A stretch of DNA of 46,899 bases from contig NZ_BDCE01000099.1 in assembly GCF_001613345.1 (NCBI RefSeq), forward strand, positions 1 through 46,899, read 5' to 3'. Below, one piece after another: positions 8,454 to 15,477 of this stretch. The notes under the pieces are model-generated. The model made no database searches. It saw only the letters and a program-made list of their open reading frames with translations, and was not told the DNA's origin. The first letter of the stretch is position 1; every line of letters begins with the position of its first letter. The stretch is from Nocardia uniformis NBRC 13702 (GTDB taxonomy: Bacteria > Actinomycetota > Actinomycetes > Mycobacteriales > Mycobacteriaceae). The translations under genes were made by a program, and so were the position numbers.

Positions 8454-8867
8454 ATGACGGTTAGCGTGCAGTCGGCCGACGTCACCGAGCGCAGCGTCAC
8501 GGAACTGCTCTACCTGGCCGTGGGCGGTGCTCGGTCTCGACTGGCCCGGGTCATTCAGCGCTATGGCGACAATCCTGCCGCGACCCTGCTGTCTGCGACC
8601 GCAGATGACGAGGTTGCTGGCTACGAAGCACACCCAGACAGAATTGTGCTGCTGCACATCGCAACCCGGCCATCGCAGCGCTGATGCGGAACCGGCAGAC
8701 AGCTCCTCCTCGAGATCCGAGCACGACACCCCGGGCAGGCCATTGTCGCGGAAACCGATCGTGAAGCCCTCGGGTTCTATCTAGCCGTAGGGTTCACCGC
8801 ACGATCCTTGGGCGAGAAGTACCTCGAGGTCGAACGATTCGAAGTGTGCTGGTCCCCGCCGGTCTGA
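8454..8867 (+). pseudogene. GNAT N-acetyltransferase with in-frame TGA
   Basis: One frame of 138 codons reads as a complete small acetyltransferase, broken only by TGA at 8682-8684. Before it comes ...DRIVLLHIATRPSQR; after it CGTGRQLLLEIRARHPGQ, then VAETDREALGFYLAVGF. Together they rebuild the acetyl-CoA motif (Q/R)xxGxG, with Arg76, stop at 77, then Cys, Gly79, Thr, Gly81. The stop sits in the first x, where arginine is common; CGA to TGA is a single change. No shift of frame is needed. The frame ends at TGA 8865. It is a recent pseudogene, or read through, or a sequencing error. Confidence 0.85.
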
Positions 8868-8902
8868 CGGGCAGTCGATCAAGCCGAGCGAGAATATCCG
8901 GA

Positions 8903-8974
8903 AATGCCGCTGATCGCTCGGTTCGAAGCGGTCACGCGGCACGGCCGAAATTCAACGCGCCGAAATCATCTCGG
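8903..8974 (+). repeat. 72-bp dispersed repeat, copy 5
   Basis: 48 of the last 54 bases match copy 2. It begins AATGCCGC and ends ATCATCTCGG. It lies 35 bases after the GNAT frame and is followed by a weak tail (ACAACGGACCAT). Confidence 0.75.
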
Positions 8975-9117
8975 TCTAGACAACGGACCATCCCGCCGAG
9001 GCGTCGGGCGCGAGGCCGGGACGTGATGGCCTGCCCCCACAGCCATTTGATGCTGTCGCCATCGATGTTGGTGTATTCCGGTTGAGAAGTAGCGCCGATT
9101 TCCTGGTTGTGTTTGCC

Positions 9118-9864
9118 TCAGCGCGGCACAGTTCCGGTGAGCTTGCCGCCATTCGCGTCGACGACCGAGCAGGTGACCTTCGTACTGGTCTTCCATCTGG
9201 CCTCGTTGGAGGGATACAACACGAAGACCCGCAACTGCTCCAACATGGGACTCTCCGCCAGCATTTCGCCCAATGTGGCGGTACAGGCATCTGCTGCCTG
9301 CTGCTTCACCTCCGACACACCCGGCCAGGAACCGTCGAGGAAGACCTCGGTGATTGCTTCCGAATGGTGCGGTTGATCGCAGGGCACCACGGTTACCTGA
9401 CCGACGCGATCGGACTCCACGCCGTCCTGGATGCAGTCGCCCACCTTCACGTCGAAGATCGATATCGAACCTGGGCCGTCCACCGATGCCGAGCTTTCCA
9501 CCGATTTCGACGACGTGTCGTCGGAAAGCAGAGCGCCACCGGCAAAACCGCCGACGGCCACCAACACCCACAAACTCGACGCCACCAGTCCGCCGATGGC
9601 CAGCCCCCGACCCGCTTGCCCGCGTGACCTGATCTGACTCAACGCGATCAGCCCGAACGGTATGGCGAACAGGCACATACCGAGCACACCCGTAATCAGT
9701 GCGGCGATGGCGAGACCATTGGTGCCGGGACGCTGCGGCGGTACGCCGGGCGGGTACCCGGGTGGCACGCCGGGATAGTAGGGGTGCGTGCCGTATACCC
9801 CACCCGGTGCGGATAGCGGGTAGTCGGACGGCATGGGCATGTGCTGTGGCGGTTGCGGATTCAT
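9118..9864 (-). CDS. Membrane protein: proline-rich tail, DUF4190 and septum-formation-like domain
   Basis: 248 residues. Residues 1-47 are a Pro/Tyr/Gly-rich cytoplasmic tail (GVPPGYPPGVPP). Two membrane helices follow at about 50-75 and 88-112, with the RSRGQAGRGLAIGGL loop typical of DUF4190. The rest is outside the membrane and contains VKVGDCIQD, VTVVPCDQPHHSEAITEVFLDGSWPG and further Cys residues. This is the septum-formation family pattern, in which the cysteines pair. Such proteins are common in Nocardia and mycobacteria and are linked to the envelope, without a proved function. The gene stands alone. Confidence 0.8.
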   Translation of the reverse strand: MNPQPPQHMPMPSDYPLSAPGGVYGTHPYYPGVPPGYPPGVPPQRPGTNGLAIAALITGVLGMCLFAIPFGLIALSQIRSRGQAGRGLAIGGLVASSLWVLVAVGGFAGGALLSDDTSSKSVESSASVDGPGSISIFDVKVGDCIQDGVESDRVGQVTVVPCDQPHHSEAITEVFLDGSWPGVSEVKQQAADACTATLGEMLAESPMLEQLRVFVLYPSNEARWKTSTKVTCSVVDANGGKLTGTVPR

Positions 9865-9982
9865 GACCCCCCTGGATTCTGGCTGCTCGGTCAGCGCTAG
9901 CCGGTCGTTACCGTACCGTCTAGTTCATGAGATGGGCACATCGAGGGCGATGTATCCATCAGACGCTGCTCGTGTACAGCCT

Positions 9983-10027
9983 CGAATCCGTAGGCGGCAG
10001 TTGATAATCCGCGGTGTCAGGCCCGCC
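9983..10027 (+). repeat. 45-bp direct repeat, left copy
   Basis: Matches 13470-13514 at 39 of 45 positions with no gap; both contain GCGGCAGTTGATA. It lies just beyond the end of the DUF397 gene. The pair brackets the XRE/DUF397 to TIM-barrel block. Confidence 0.75.
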
Positions 10028-10094
10028 GCCCGGCTCTGAATTGTTCAGTGTCGCTGATGGAAATGTTCTGGTCAGGACACTCGTCTGTATGAGG

Positions 10095-10286
10095 TCAAGC
10101 CTTCCAGATGCCGCTCTCCAGGAACGCATCCCACGCCTCACCACGGAACCACAACTCCGGCCCGCCAGGGTTCTTCGAGTCGCGCACGCCGACCCGAGTT
10201 CCATCCTGGTAAACCTCTACGCAATCGGCGGCGTTAGAAGATCGACTGGACTTATACCACTGCCGAACGGGCGGCTGACTGTTCAC
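10095..10286 (-). CDS. DUF397 protein
   Basis: A 63-residue DUF397 protein: QWYKSSRSSNAADCVEVYQDG, then VGVRDSKNPGGPELWFRGEAWDAFLESG. It starts with GTG at 10286, overlapping the TGA of the XRE gene (GTGA), so the two are translationally coupled. DUF397 proteins nearly always accompany XRE/DUF5753 regulators in actinobacteria, and several pairs act in development or antibiotic control. It may act as a small antagonist or partner of the regulator; this is known for the family only in part. Confidence 0.93.
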   Translation of the reverse strand: MNSQPPVRQWYKSSRSSNAADCVEVYQDGTRVGVRDSKNPGGPELWFRGEAWDAFLESGIWKA

Positions 10287-11176
10287 GCCTCGTACTCCTT
10301 CGCAACTCGCGACACCAGATCGCGGGTGTCGTCTTCCGACAACGCTACCGCTCGCAGCGCCGAGATCGCTTCCTGGTACCGAGCCACCACGTCGGCTTGC
10401 TCGTGATAGAGCGCACCGACCGCGCCTTCGAGGTAGACAACGGTGGGTTCGACCAGGCCACCGTTCAGACGCGGGAATTCGAGCATGTGAAACGACTGGA
10501 TCGCCAACCCTCGGTGCGGCCCGGTCTCGAATGGAATCACCCGAACGCTGATGTTGTCGCGGTTGCCGACCTCCGCCAGCCAACGCAGCTGGGCCGCCAT
10601 GACGGCGGGTGTGCCTGGCCGGTGGCGCAACACGGCCTCGGACAGGAGCACGTCGGTCCTGAACCCGCTATCTGTCAGTCTGACTTGTCGCCGTTCGGCC
10701 AGCTCGATCCGGCGTTCGACATTGACGGCCGACAACCCGGGGACTTCCAGGCGAGCGAGCGCCCGCCGGTAGTCGGCCGTCTGCAGCAATCCGGGGACCA
10801 GGACGAGTTGGTGTGCTGTAAGGCAATTGGCCGCCGCCTCCAACCTCAGGTAGTGCGGGAAGTGTGAAGCGAACTGATCCGCGTAAGGTTGCCAGAATCC
10901 CTTCGAATTCCCTTGCAGCTTATCTTGTTTCGCCTGTTCCCTCACCTCGCCCCAAAGCCGCAACGCCTCACTCCGGACATCCGGTGCCACCTTGTACAGG
11001 TCGAGTAGTTGACCGATTTGCGCGGTAGCGATCTTGGTAGGGATGCCATCTTCCAGACGCAGCAAGGTCTGCTTGGACGTCTCGATGTGCAATCCGGCTG
11101 ACAGCCCACTGACCTTCGCGCCTTCGCGAATTTGGCGAAGGAACTTTCCAAATGCTCTGCGGGACACCGTGCTCAT
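10283..11176 (-). CDS. XRE-family regulator with DUF5753
   Basis: 297 residues. An N-terminal helix-turn-helix (about 5-65: GKFLRQIREGAKVSGLSAGLHIETSKQTLLRLEDG) is followed by DUF5753 (about 100-285: LVLVPGLLQTADYRRALARL, then ISVRVIPFETGPHRGLAIQSFHMLEF). It is a DNA-binding transcription factor of the type coupled to DUF397, with which it overlaps. It is divergent from a two-gene unit at 11373, and an inverted repeat lies in the gap. Ligand and targets are not known. ATG 11176 fits the family start. Confidence 0.92.
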   Translation of the reverse strand: MSTVSRRAFGKFLRQIREGAKVSGLSAGLHIETSKQTLLRLEDGIPTKIATAQIGQLLDLYKVAPDVRSEALRLWGEVREQAKQDKLQGNSKGFWQPYADQFASHFPHYLRLEAAANCLTAHQLVLVPGLLQTADYRRALARLEVPGLSAVNVERRIELAERRQVRLTDSGFRTDVLLSEAVLRHRPGTPAVMAAQLRWLAEVGNRDNISVRVIPFETGPHRGLAIQSFHMLEFPRLNGGLVEPTVVYLEGAVGALYHEQADVVARYQEAISALRAVALSEDDTRDLVSRVAKEYEA

Positions 11177-11207
11177 TTCATTAGCCTCGCTATCCGGGTT
11201 GTCACTA

Positions 11208-11223
11208 ATTGGACCGAACCAAT
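11208..11223. promoter_or_regulatory. Inverted repeat in the XRE upstream region
   Basis: ATTGG and CCAAT flank ACCGAA, 32 bases upstream of the XRE start and within the divergent gap. A reasonable autoregulatory site, though the arms are short. Confidence 0.35.
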
Positions 11224-11372
11224 CTGGCCCTCCAACAGATTTTCATGGTCGGGCCAATTCGCGCGGTCCTTTAGGTGAATTGGGGGTCTACTTGAAACAC
11301 ACCTCCGGGCGACGACCTCGGCCAAGCCGCCACTCGGAAACCAGAGCGGATACCGACAAAGAGGACATCGAA

Positions 11373-11591
11373 ATGCCTTGGGAATCCTGGGTTTTGCTCC
11401 TACTGCTCATCGGCGGTCTGGCCACCACTCTCGGCTCACTGGTGGCGGACCTGCGCGACACCGACAGCCGTCAGGCTCGACAGACCGCGCTCGCACTCGA
11501 ACTGTCCACCGGCAGCACCTATCCCCGCGCCGTGCGACACCCGCACGGACGCCACCGCGCGGGCGGCCCGGTCCGGCGGTGGCGGCCATGA
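11373..11591 (+). CDS. Small single-pass membrane protein
   Basis: 72 residues: MPWESWVLLLLLIGGLATTLGSLVADLRD, one membrane helix at about 5-25, then an Arg/His-rich cytoplasmic tail. ATG 11373 follows AAAGAGGAC. The upstream frame is open further, but has no ribosome site or family signal. The stop overlaps the start of the next gene (ATGA), so both are made from one message. No family recognised. Confidence 0.6.
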   Translation: MPWESWVLLLLLIGGLATTLGSLVADLRDTDSRQARQTALALELSTGSTYPRAVRHPHGRHRAGGPVRRWRP

Positions 11592-12016
11592 CCGGCGTGT
11601 ACTCCCGCCTCGACCACCATCCTGTGTCGGCGGATCGACTCGATCTGCGCTCTCCTCACGGTGTCCGAGCGCTGCTGCACCCGCACCGCCAGTGCATCCC
11701 CGGACCAGGACACGCCGCCGGAAGTTGCGCCCGATTGCGGCAACTGCTCGACATCGCCGACCGCAACGAATGGTATTGGCTGCGTGCGGAAATCACCCAG
11801 CGCTACGGCCCACGCCTGAAAATGCTCGAAGAGCACACCGTCGCCGCCACCGAGGGCCGAATGACCCAAACGGAGGCGATCGAAGCCAGAGTCCACCACC
11901 GTGACTGCGACCCACCGTGCGCCCGCGCCCGCGCCGCCTACGAAACCCTGAAGGACGATTTCCTCGCCCCGAAATCCGCGATCGTCCTGCGATTCCCCGA
12001 TCGCGGCGACCTCTGA
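11588..12016 (+). CDS. Actinobacterial protein of unknown function
   Basis: 142 residues, soluble, rich in His and Arg. The most structured part is CARLRQLLDIADRNEWYWLRAEITQRYGPRLKMLEEHTVAATEGRMTQTEAIEARVHHRDCDPPCARARAAYETL. It starts by ATGA overlap with the membrane protein at 11373. Both are divergent from the XRE/DUF397 pair and may be its targets. Cysteines cluster in DCDPPC, possibly a metal or redox site. No known family was recognised. Confidence 0.65.
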   Translation: MTGVYSRLDHHPVSADRLDLRSPHGVRALLHPHRQCIPGPGHAAGSCARLRQLLDIADRNEWYWLRAEITQRYGPRLKMLEEHTVAATEGRMTQTEAIEARVHHRDCDPPCARARAAYETLKDDFLAPKSAIVLRFPDRGDL

Positions 12017-12181
12017 ACATCGTCGCTCGCCCTTCGTGCGGTTCAGTGCGGTTCAGGGACAACCGGAGAGGCAAGAGATCACCCGCGCCATTTTTGATGT
12101 GCAGCAGCATGTTTGACCGTGACCTGCGCTCAGGCGGTTGGGGCGATTTTGTTGTTGACGCGGCAGTTGCGCGGCGGAATG

Positions 12182-13165
12182 TCAGTCTTGTTGCGGTGCG
12201 CGCGTTTTCGACTCGCCATAGCGTTGTGCGACCGCGTGGAATGCCGCCTTGGGGCGGCGCGGGGTGGATTCGCTGACCGCCACGACTCCGAACCCGGCCT
12301 TGTCGAGGTCTAGCCGGGGGTCGTCCCGGTGCGGGAAATCGGGCATGGCGAAAGTGAACACGAAGCAGCCGTATACGCCTTCCGCGGTGTACTGGTCGAT
12401 GAGTTCGCTCAGGTATCGGGCCTGCACGGTCTCGTCGCGGGGGTGGTCGCCGCGGATGTGCGGGGCGGCGGCGAACCAGTTGACGATCTGGAAGGAGCCG
12501 GCGCCGCGCAGGTCTGCCCCGGTGAACGCGCCGCAGCCGAATTCGGTGATGACGACGGGCTTGTCGTGGTCACGGACGAGGCTGCGCAGGCGGTCGGTGT
12601 AGTCGGCATGGTTGCGGGCGCCGCGGTAGAGGCTGACACCGACCAGGTCGAACAGCGACCAGTCGACCTGCTCCCACCCGGCCGCGCAGTAGGTGAGGGG
12701 GCCGTGGAAGCGGCGGCGCGCGGTGGTCGCGGCGGCGGTGAGCAGGGTGTGCAGGCGGCGGTCGAGTCTGCGGCGCAGCAGGCGGTGCCAGCGCAGGATG
12801 AGTTTCAGGCGGATAAACGACTTCGGCCCGGGGACGATGCCGGGCGCGGTGTGAGTGAACTCGCTGCCGACCATGAGCGTTACCCGGTCCGGATGTTCTC
12901 GCCGCAGTTCCTCCGCTGCTTGCGCGACGGTGTCGAGATGTCGCAGCAACTCCGGCTGCGGCCGGTCGGGCACGTTGGGCCGCAGGTAGACGTCGAGACC
13001 GGTCTCCAGGGCGGTGTGGGCTGCCTCGATCAGCTGTGCTGTGTCGCTGCCGATGAGCATCACGGTGTTGCAGTGCAGGTCTCGGGCGATGATCTCGAGA
13101 TCGCGCCGTTTCTCGGCCTCGGGTGTATCGCCGACCAGATAGGAGATACCGCGGACTGTCAGCAT
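12182..13165 (-). CDS. TIM-barrel glycoside-hydrolase-like protein (often labelled abortive infection protein)
   Basis: 327 residues with the alternating strand/helix pattern of a TIM barrel: LTVRGISYLVGD at the start, GLDVYLRPNV, VTLMVGSEFTHTAPGI (Glu102), FDLVGVSLYRGARN and KPVVITEFGCGAF (Glu208). Two glutamates at the ends of strands 4 and 7 are what a retaining clan-A glycosidase would have. Close relatives are widespread in actinobacteria and carry the label abortive infection protein without good support. No signal peptide is visible, so it would act in the cytoplasm. It stands alone and converges with the gene ending at 12016. Substrate unknown. Confidence 0.8.
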   Translation of the reverse strand: MLTVRGISYLVGDTPEAEKRRDLEIIARDLHCNTVMLIGSDTAQLIEAAHTALETGLDVYLRPNVPDRPQPELLRHLDTVAQAAEELRREHPDRVTLMVGSEFTHTAPGIVPGPKSFIRLKLILRWHRLLRRRLDRRLHTLLTAAATTARRRFHGPLTYCAAGWEQVDWSLFDLVGVSLYRGARNHADYTDRLRSLVRDHDKPVVITEFGCGAFTGADLRGAGSFQIVNWFAAAPHIRGDHPRDETVQARYLSELIDQYTAEGVYGCFVFTFAMPDFPHRDDPRLDLDKAGFGVVAVSESTPRRPKAAFHAVAQRYGESKTRAPQQD

Positions 13166-13469
13166 GCGTGGGCCGGTGCCGTAAGCACCCGACTCCGCCC
13201 CATCGACCGACCTCCGCCCGCTACCGCAGATAGTTTTTCGAGTCGTCCGAGCGCGAAAGGCGCCTCACGCCAGGACGACTCAGACGTTATCGCACATAAG
13301 TACATCAAACCGGAAGGACTGCAACATCCGCGCATGCCGCTGTTGACCGCGCCAGGCGTTTCGGTCACAGCCTGTTCAGGGAAGTCTCATCCGATCCACC
13401 TCGGCTCAGCATGGCCCAACGATCCGTGTGGCCGGTAATTGCTGTACACGATGCGCCAGTTAGTACCTA
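13166..13469. other. Gene-free stretch, left part
   Basis: No frame here has both a ribosome site and a recognisable product. A weak resemblance to the start of the 72-bp repeat (ATGCCGCTG...GGTCAC at about 13334-13370) is too diverged to call. Confidence 0.5.
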
Positions 13470-13514
13470 CGAATACGTAAGCGGCAGTTGATAGCCCGCG
13501 GTATCAGGTCCGCC
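13470..13514 (+). repeat. 45-bp direct repeat, right copy
   Basis: Partner of 9983-10027 (39 of 45 identical), in the same orientation, 3.4 kb away. Sequence from 13515 to 13663 shows no gene. Confidence 0.75.
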
Positions 13515-13663
13515 ATCCACGACGTGATCCTGTCCGGTCAGTTCGGGATACTGCGGCGTGAGCGAAGAGGCGTGTGGTCGCGGAATGCCTCAATGGCGGC
13601 GGCAACTTCGAACGGTGTCGCTGCCTGTGCGATGTGGAGGAGATATGGGCTAGCGGTTGGGTG

Positions 13664-13921
13664 TCAGGCGAGCCACTGGAGACGAAGAATATGCACGGCA
13701 CGGTCGCGTTCATCGATCATGAAAATCGCCTGCCCGGAGCCGGTCGGCCACATGAACACCCAGCATCGGACCGCGCCATCGGGGTTGTCAGGGTTCAGCG
13801 GCTCCCCGTTCCACGGAGCGACGCTCAAGGTTGCGCAGAGCTCGGCGAAGGCGTCGAGGGAGTCGACGGGTAAAGCCGCGATCTGGGAGACCACTTCCTC
13901 GTCGTGGACGATGCGGTACAA
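13664..13921 (-). CDS. RelE/ParE-like toxin candidate
   Basis: 85 residues, beginning MYRIVHDEEVVSQIAALPVDSLDAFAELCATL and ending with strands AIFMIDERDRAVHILRLQWL. This is the alpha-beta order of the RelE/ParE toxin fold, in which residues near the C-terminal strands act on ribosome-bound mRNA or DNA gyrase. It lies five bases after the DUF6247 gene and is surely co-transcribed. DUF6247 genes commonly precede such proteins, so the pair is likely a toxin-antitoxin module. Toxicity is inferred, not shown. Confidence 0.7.
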   Translation of the reverse strand: MYRIVHDEEVVSQIAALPVDSLDAFAELCATLSVAPWNGEPLNPDNPDGAVRCWVFMWPTGSGQAIFMIDERDRAVHILRLQWLA

Positions 13922-13926
13922 GGTCG

Positions 13927-14268
13927 TCAGCTGGCTTGCTGGCGTCGCTGCTCGATCAACGCCAACACGTCCTCCATCGAGCGGCCCGCGGGATTACCGC
14001 CGCTCGCTTCGATTTCGGCGGCCTTGGCGAGGACCCGGAAGTAGGCACCGGGGTCGCGGGCTTCATCGGCGGCGATGTAACGCCACTGGGTGAGGAACTT
14101 GTGCACACCGGTCAGAGATCGGGCATCCTTGGCTTGGTCCATGACCAAACCCCATTCGCGGTCGAAGACGGCGCGGAGGCTGGGGGTGAGGGACGCGCGC
14201 AGGGCCGCCGGGTCCGTGGGGGGCACCGCGGGACCGGAGGGGGCGGGGTGTTCGGCGGGGGCGGCCAT
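13927..14268 (-). CDS. DUF6247 protein, probable antitoxin partner
   Basis: 113 residues. After a Pro/Ala-rich N-terminus comes PTDPAALRASLTPSLRAVFDREWGLVMDQAKDARSLTGVHKFLTQWRYIAADEARDPGAYFRVLAKAAEI, which matches DUF6247 in length and pattern. It ends with a short helix (SMEDVLALIEQRR). It sits directly upstream of the RelE-like gene and would be made with it. An antitoxin role rests on this arrangement. Confidence 0.78.
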   Translation of the reverse strand: MAAPAEHPAPSGPAVPPTDPAALRASLTPSLRAVFDREWGLVMDQAKDARSLTGVHKFLTQWRYIAADEARDPGAYFRVLAKAAEIEASGGNPAGRSMEDVLALIEQRRQQAS

Positions 14269-14272
14269 GGGT

Positions 14273-14431
14273 TCACGATAGCCGGTGGTGGCGACAATGT
14301 CGCTGGTGTCGGCCTCCTATGGAGATCCCCCGACCCGTGGCTCCGGCGCAGTTGCAGCCGTGACCGAGGGTATCGATGTCGGTGGCGTCGAAGAGGTTGC
14401 CGACGCGGTGGTGGAGTTGTCGGACGGTCAT
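14273..14431 (-). pseudogene. Macro-domain gene, truncated after about 40 codons
   Basis: MTVRQLHHRVGNLFDATDIDTLGHGCNCAGATGRGIS is the unmistakable start of a macro domain (ADP-ribose binding; the GNLFD and HGCN segments). A full domain needs about 150 residues. After GRGIS the frame becomes low-complexity (GGRHQRHCRHHRLS) and stops. The start overlaps the stop of the preceding 62-aa gene (ATGA), so the head of the operon is preserved while the body was replaced by the DUF6247 pair. Confidence 0.8.
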
Positions 14432-14616
14432 CCTTGGTCCTCGTATGCGACAGCCGGCATGTCGGTCGTGGCCGCGGCACAAGTTGCCCAATGCTCGCCA
14501 AACCAGATGACCTGGTGCGTGGGGATGCCGTCGTATGGACAAGCAAGCCAACAGTGGAAGGAAACGTCATTGTTATCCGTCGAGTCCGCCACGGTTGGCG
14601 TCGTCGGTCGTAACAT
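14428..14616 (-). CDS. Small Cys-containing protein, operon partner of the macro domain
   Basis: 62 residues, with HCWLACPYDG and HWATCAA segments that could form a small metal site, ending DMPAVAYEDQG. The ATG at 14616 comes five bases after the stop of the DUF6881 frame, and the TGA overlaps the macro-domain ATG. Both junctions look like a real operon and support a coding call. No family recognised. Confidence 0.5.
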   Translation of the reverse strand: MLRPTTPTVADSTDNNDVSFHCWLACPYDGIPTHQVIWFGEHWATCAAATTDMPAVAYEDQG

Positions 14617-14621
14617 TGCAT

Positions 14622-14895
14622 CTACCCTGCTTTGCCCCATACATCGTTGAACTGGTCCGGCGATATCACGAATGCCGAGAATTCTGGCTGCGCAGCAACG
14701 TCTTCGATTTCCCCCCACGGGGATTTCGCTTAATCCTACCTCGGCATTCTCGTTGGACCCGTCGGTGCGCAGCAAGCGCCCGTCTCGATACTGCTGAACC
14801 TTGCGCACTTCATATCCGTTATTGGCGATCTCGCTGAATATAATGACTGGCTCGGTGTCGAAATCGTGGTGCCAGATGATTTTCCAGTGTTTCAT
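14622..14895 (-). pseudogene. DUF6881 gene with single-base frameshift
   Basis: The first 60 residues (MKHWKIIWHHDFDTEPVIIFSEIANNGYEVRKVQQYRDGRL...GLSEIPV) are a textbook DUF6881 start. The frame then slips in a run of six G at about 14712-14717. Removing one G restores EIEDVAAQPEFSAFVISPDQFNDVWGKAG and TAG at 14622, a perfect family end at 90 residues. DUF6881 proteins occur among immunity genes of toxin loci. The indel could be real decay, phase variation or a base-call error in the homopolymer. Confidence 0.85.
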
Positions 14896-15022
14896 GTCTC
14901 ATCGCTCTACATGGCTGACAGATAATTGCCGAGGTAGTCTTTGTGAGTTGCCTCGGTCTCTCACAGCGTAGTTTTGGACTGCGTGAGTCGCAATGTGGGA
15001 TGAGGCCTATTAGGTTGCCCAA

Positions 15023-15175
15023 TCACTCTTCGGCTATATTCCAGCCTGTTGTCTCAGCTACAGATTCGGTGGACGAGTTGATTTTGTCGGGTACTGGACG
15101 GCAAATCTCTCGGATTACTTCAAGTAGTTCTGGTGGCACACGATCTGAAGCCGTCAGTCCCGCGATCGCTTGCAT
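15023..15175 (-). CDS. 50-residue hypothetical protein
   Basis: MQAIAGLTASDRVPPELLEVIREICRPVPDKINSSTESVAETTGWNIAEE is encoded with its ATG directly after the TGA of the gene at 15176. It is acidic, soluble and has normal codon use for this AT-richer region. It may be a separate small protein or the detached end of a larger one. No family recognised. The bases 14896-15022 downstream hold no gene. Confidence 0.5.
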   Translation of the reverse strand: MQAIAGLTASDRVPPELLEVIREICRPVPDKINSSTESVAETTGWNIAEE

Positions 15176-15439
15176 TCAGTAAGGCAACCGCAATCCCTTC
15201 TTCTGCATCATTTCACCATAGGCCTTCTCCATAGAAGAAACCTGCTCCACAGCTTCCCTGATGCTGAATGCGGCATCATCGATGTTTCCGCGACTGAGTT
15301 CCGACTGAGCTCCCTTTAGAGTCTCGTTCAGGAGATGTAGGCTGTCTCCTTGTATTGTCAATGCTGGAAATCTCCTCCCCTCCCAGCTGATAAGAGAATA
15401 ATCGCCCTGCGAATCTATTATTTTCGCTTCGTATTCCAT
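15176..15439 (-). CDS. DUF6959-like small protein
   Basis: 87 residues. MEYEAKIIDSQGDYSLISWEGRRFPALTIQGDSLHLLNETL resembles DUF6959 (start of about 40 residues with GRRFPxxxIQGDSL), followed by two helices (NIDDAAFSIREAVEQVSSMEKAYGEMM). Members are found next to toxin genes and probably protect against them. AGAGG lies upstream of the ATG. Part of the minus-strand immunity array behind the RHS toxin. Confidence 0.6.
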   Translation of the reverse strand: MEYEAKIIDSQGDYSLISWEGRRFPALTIQGDSLHLLNETLKGAQSELSRGNIDDAAFSIREAVEQVSSMEKAYGEMMQKKGLRLPY

Positions 15440-15477
15440 TTGGTGCTTTCATTACCTCTCGTCCAAGGCGCAACATT

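Noticed and set aside
8682..8684. Selenocysteine insertion at the GNAT TGA
   Set aside because: The position normally holds Arg in this motif. I saw no selenocysteine hairpin downstream, and GNAT enzymes do not use it.
66..8974. Integron attC sites as explanation for the 72-bp repeats
   Set aside because: No conserved GTTRRRY/RYYYAAC ends and no integrase gene are visible, and the copies are unlike attC folds.
12329..13438. 369-aa plus-strand frame opposite the TIM-barrel gene
   Set aside because: Val/Gly-rich shadow; the barrel pattern on the minus strand is clear.
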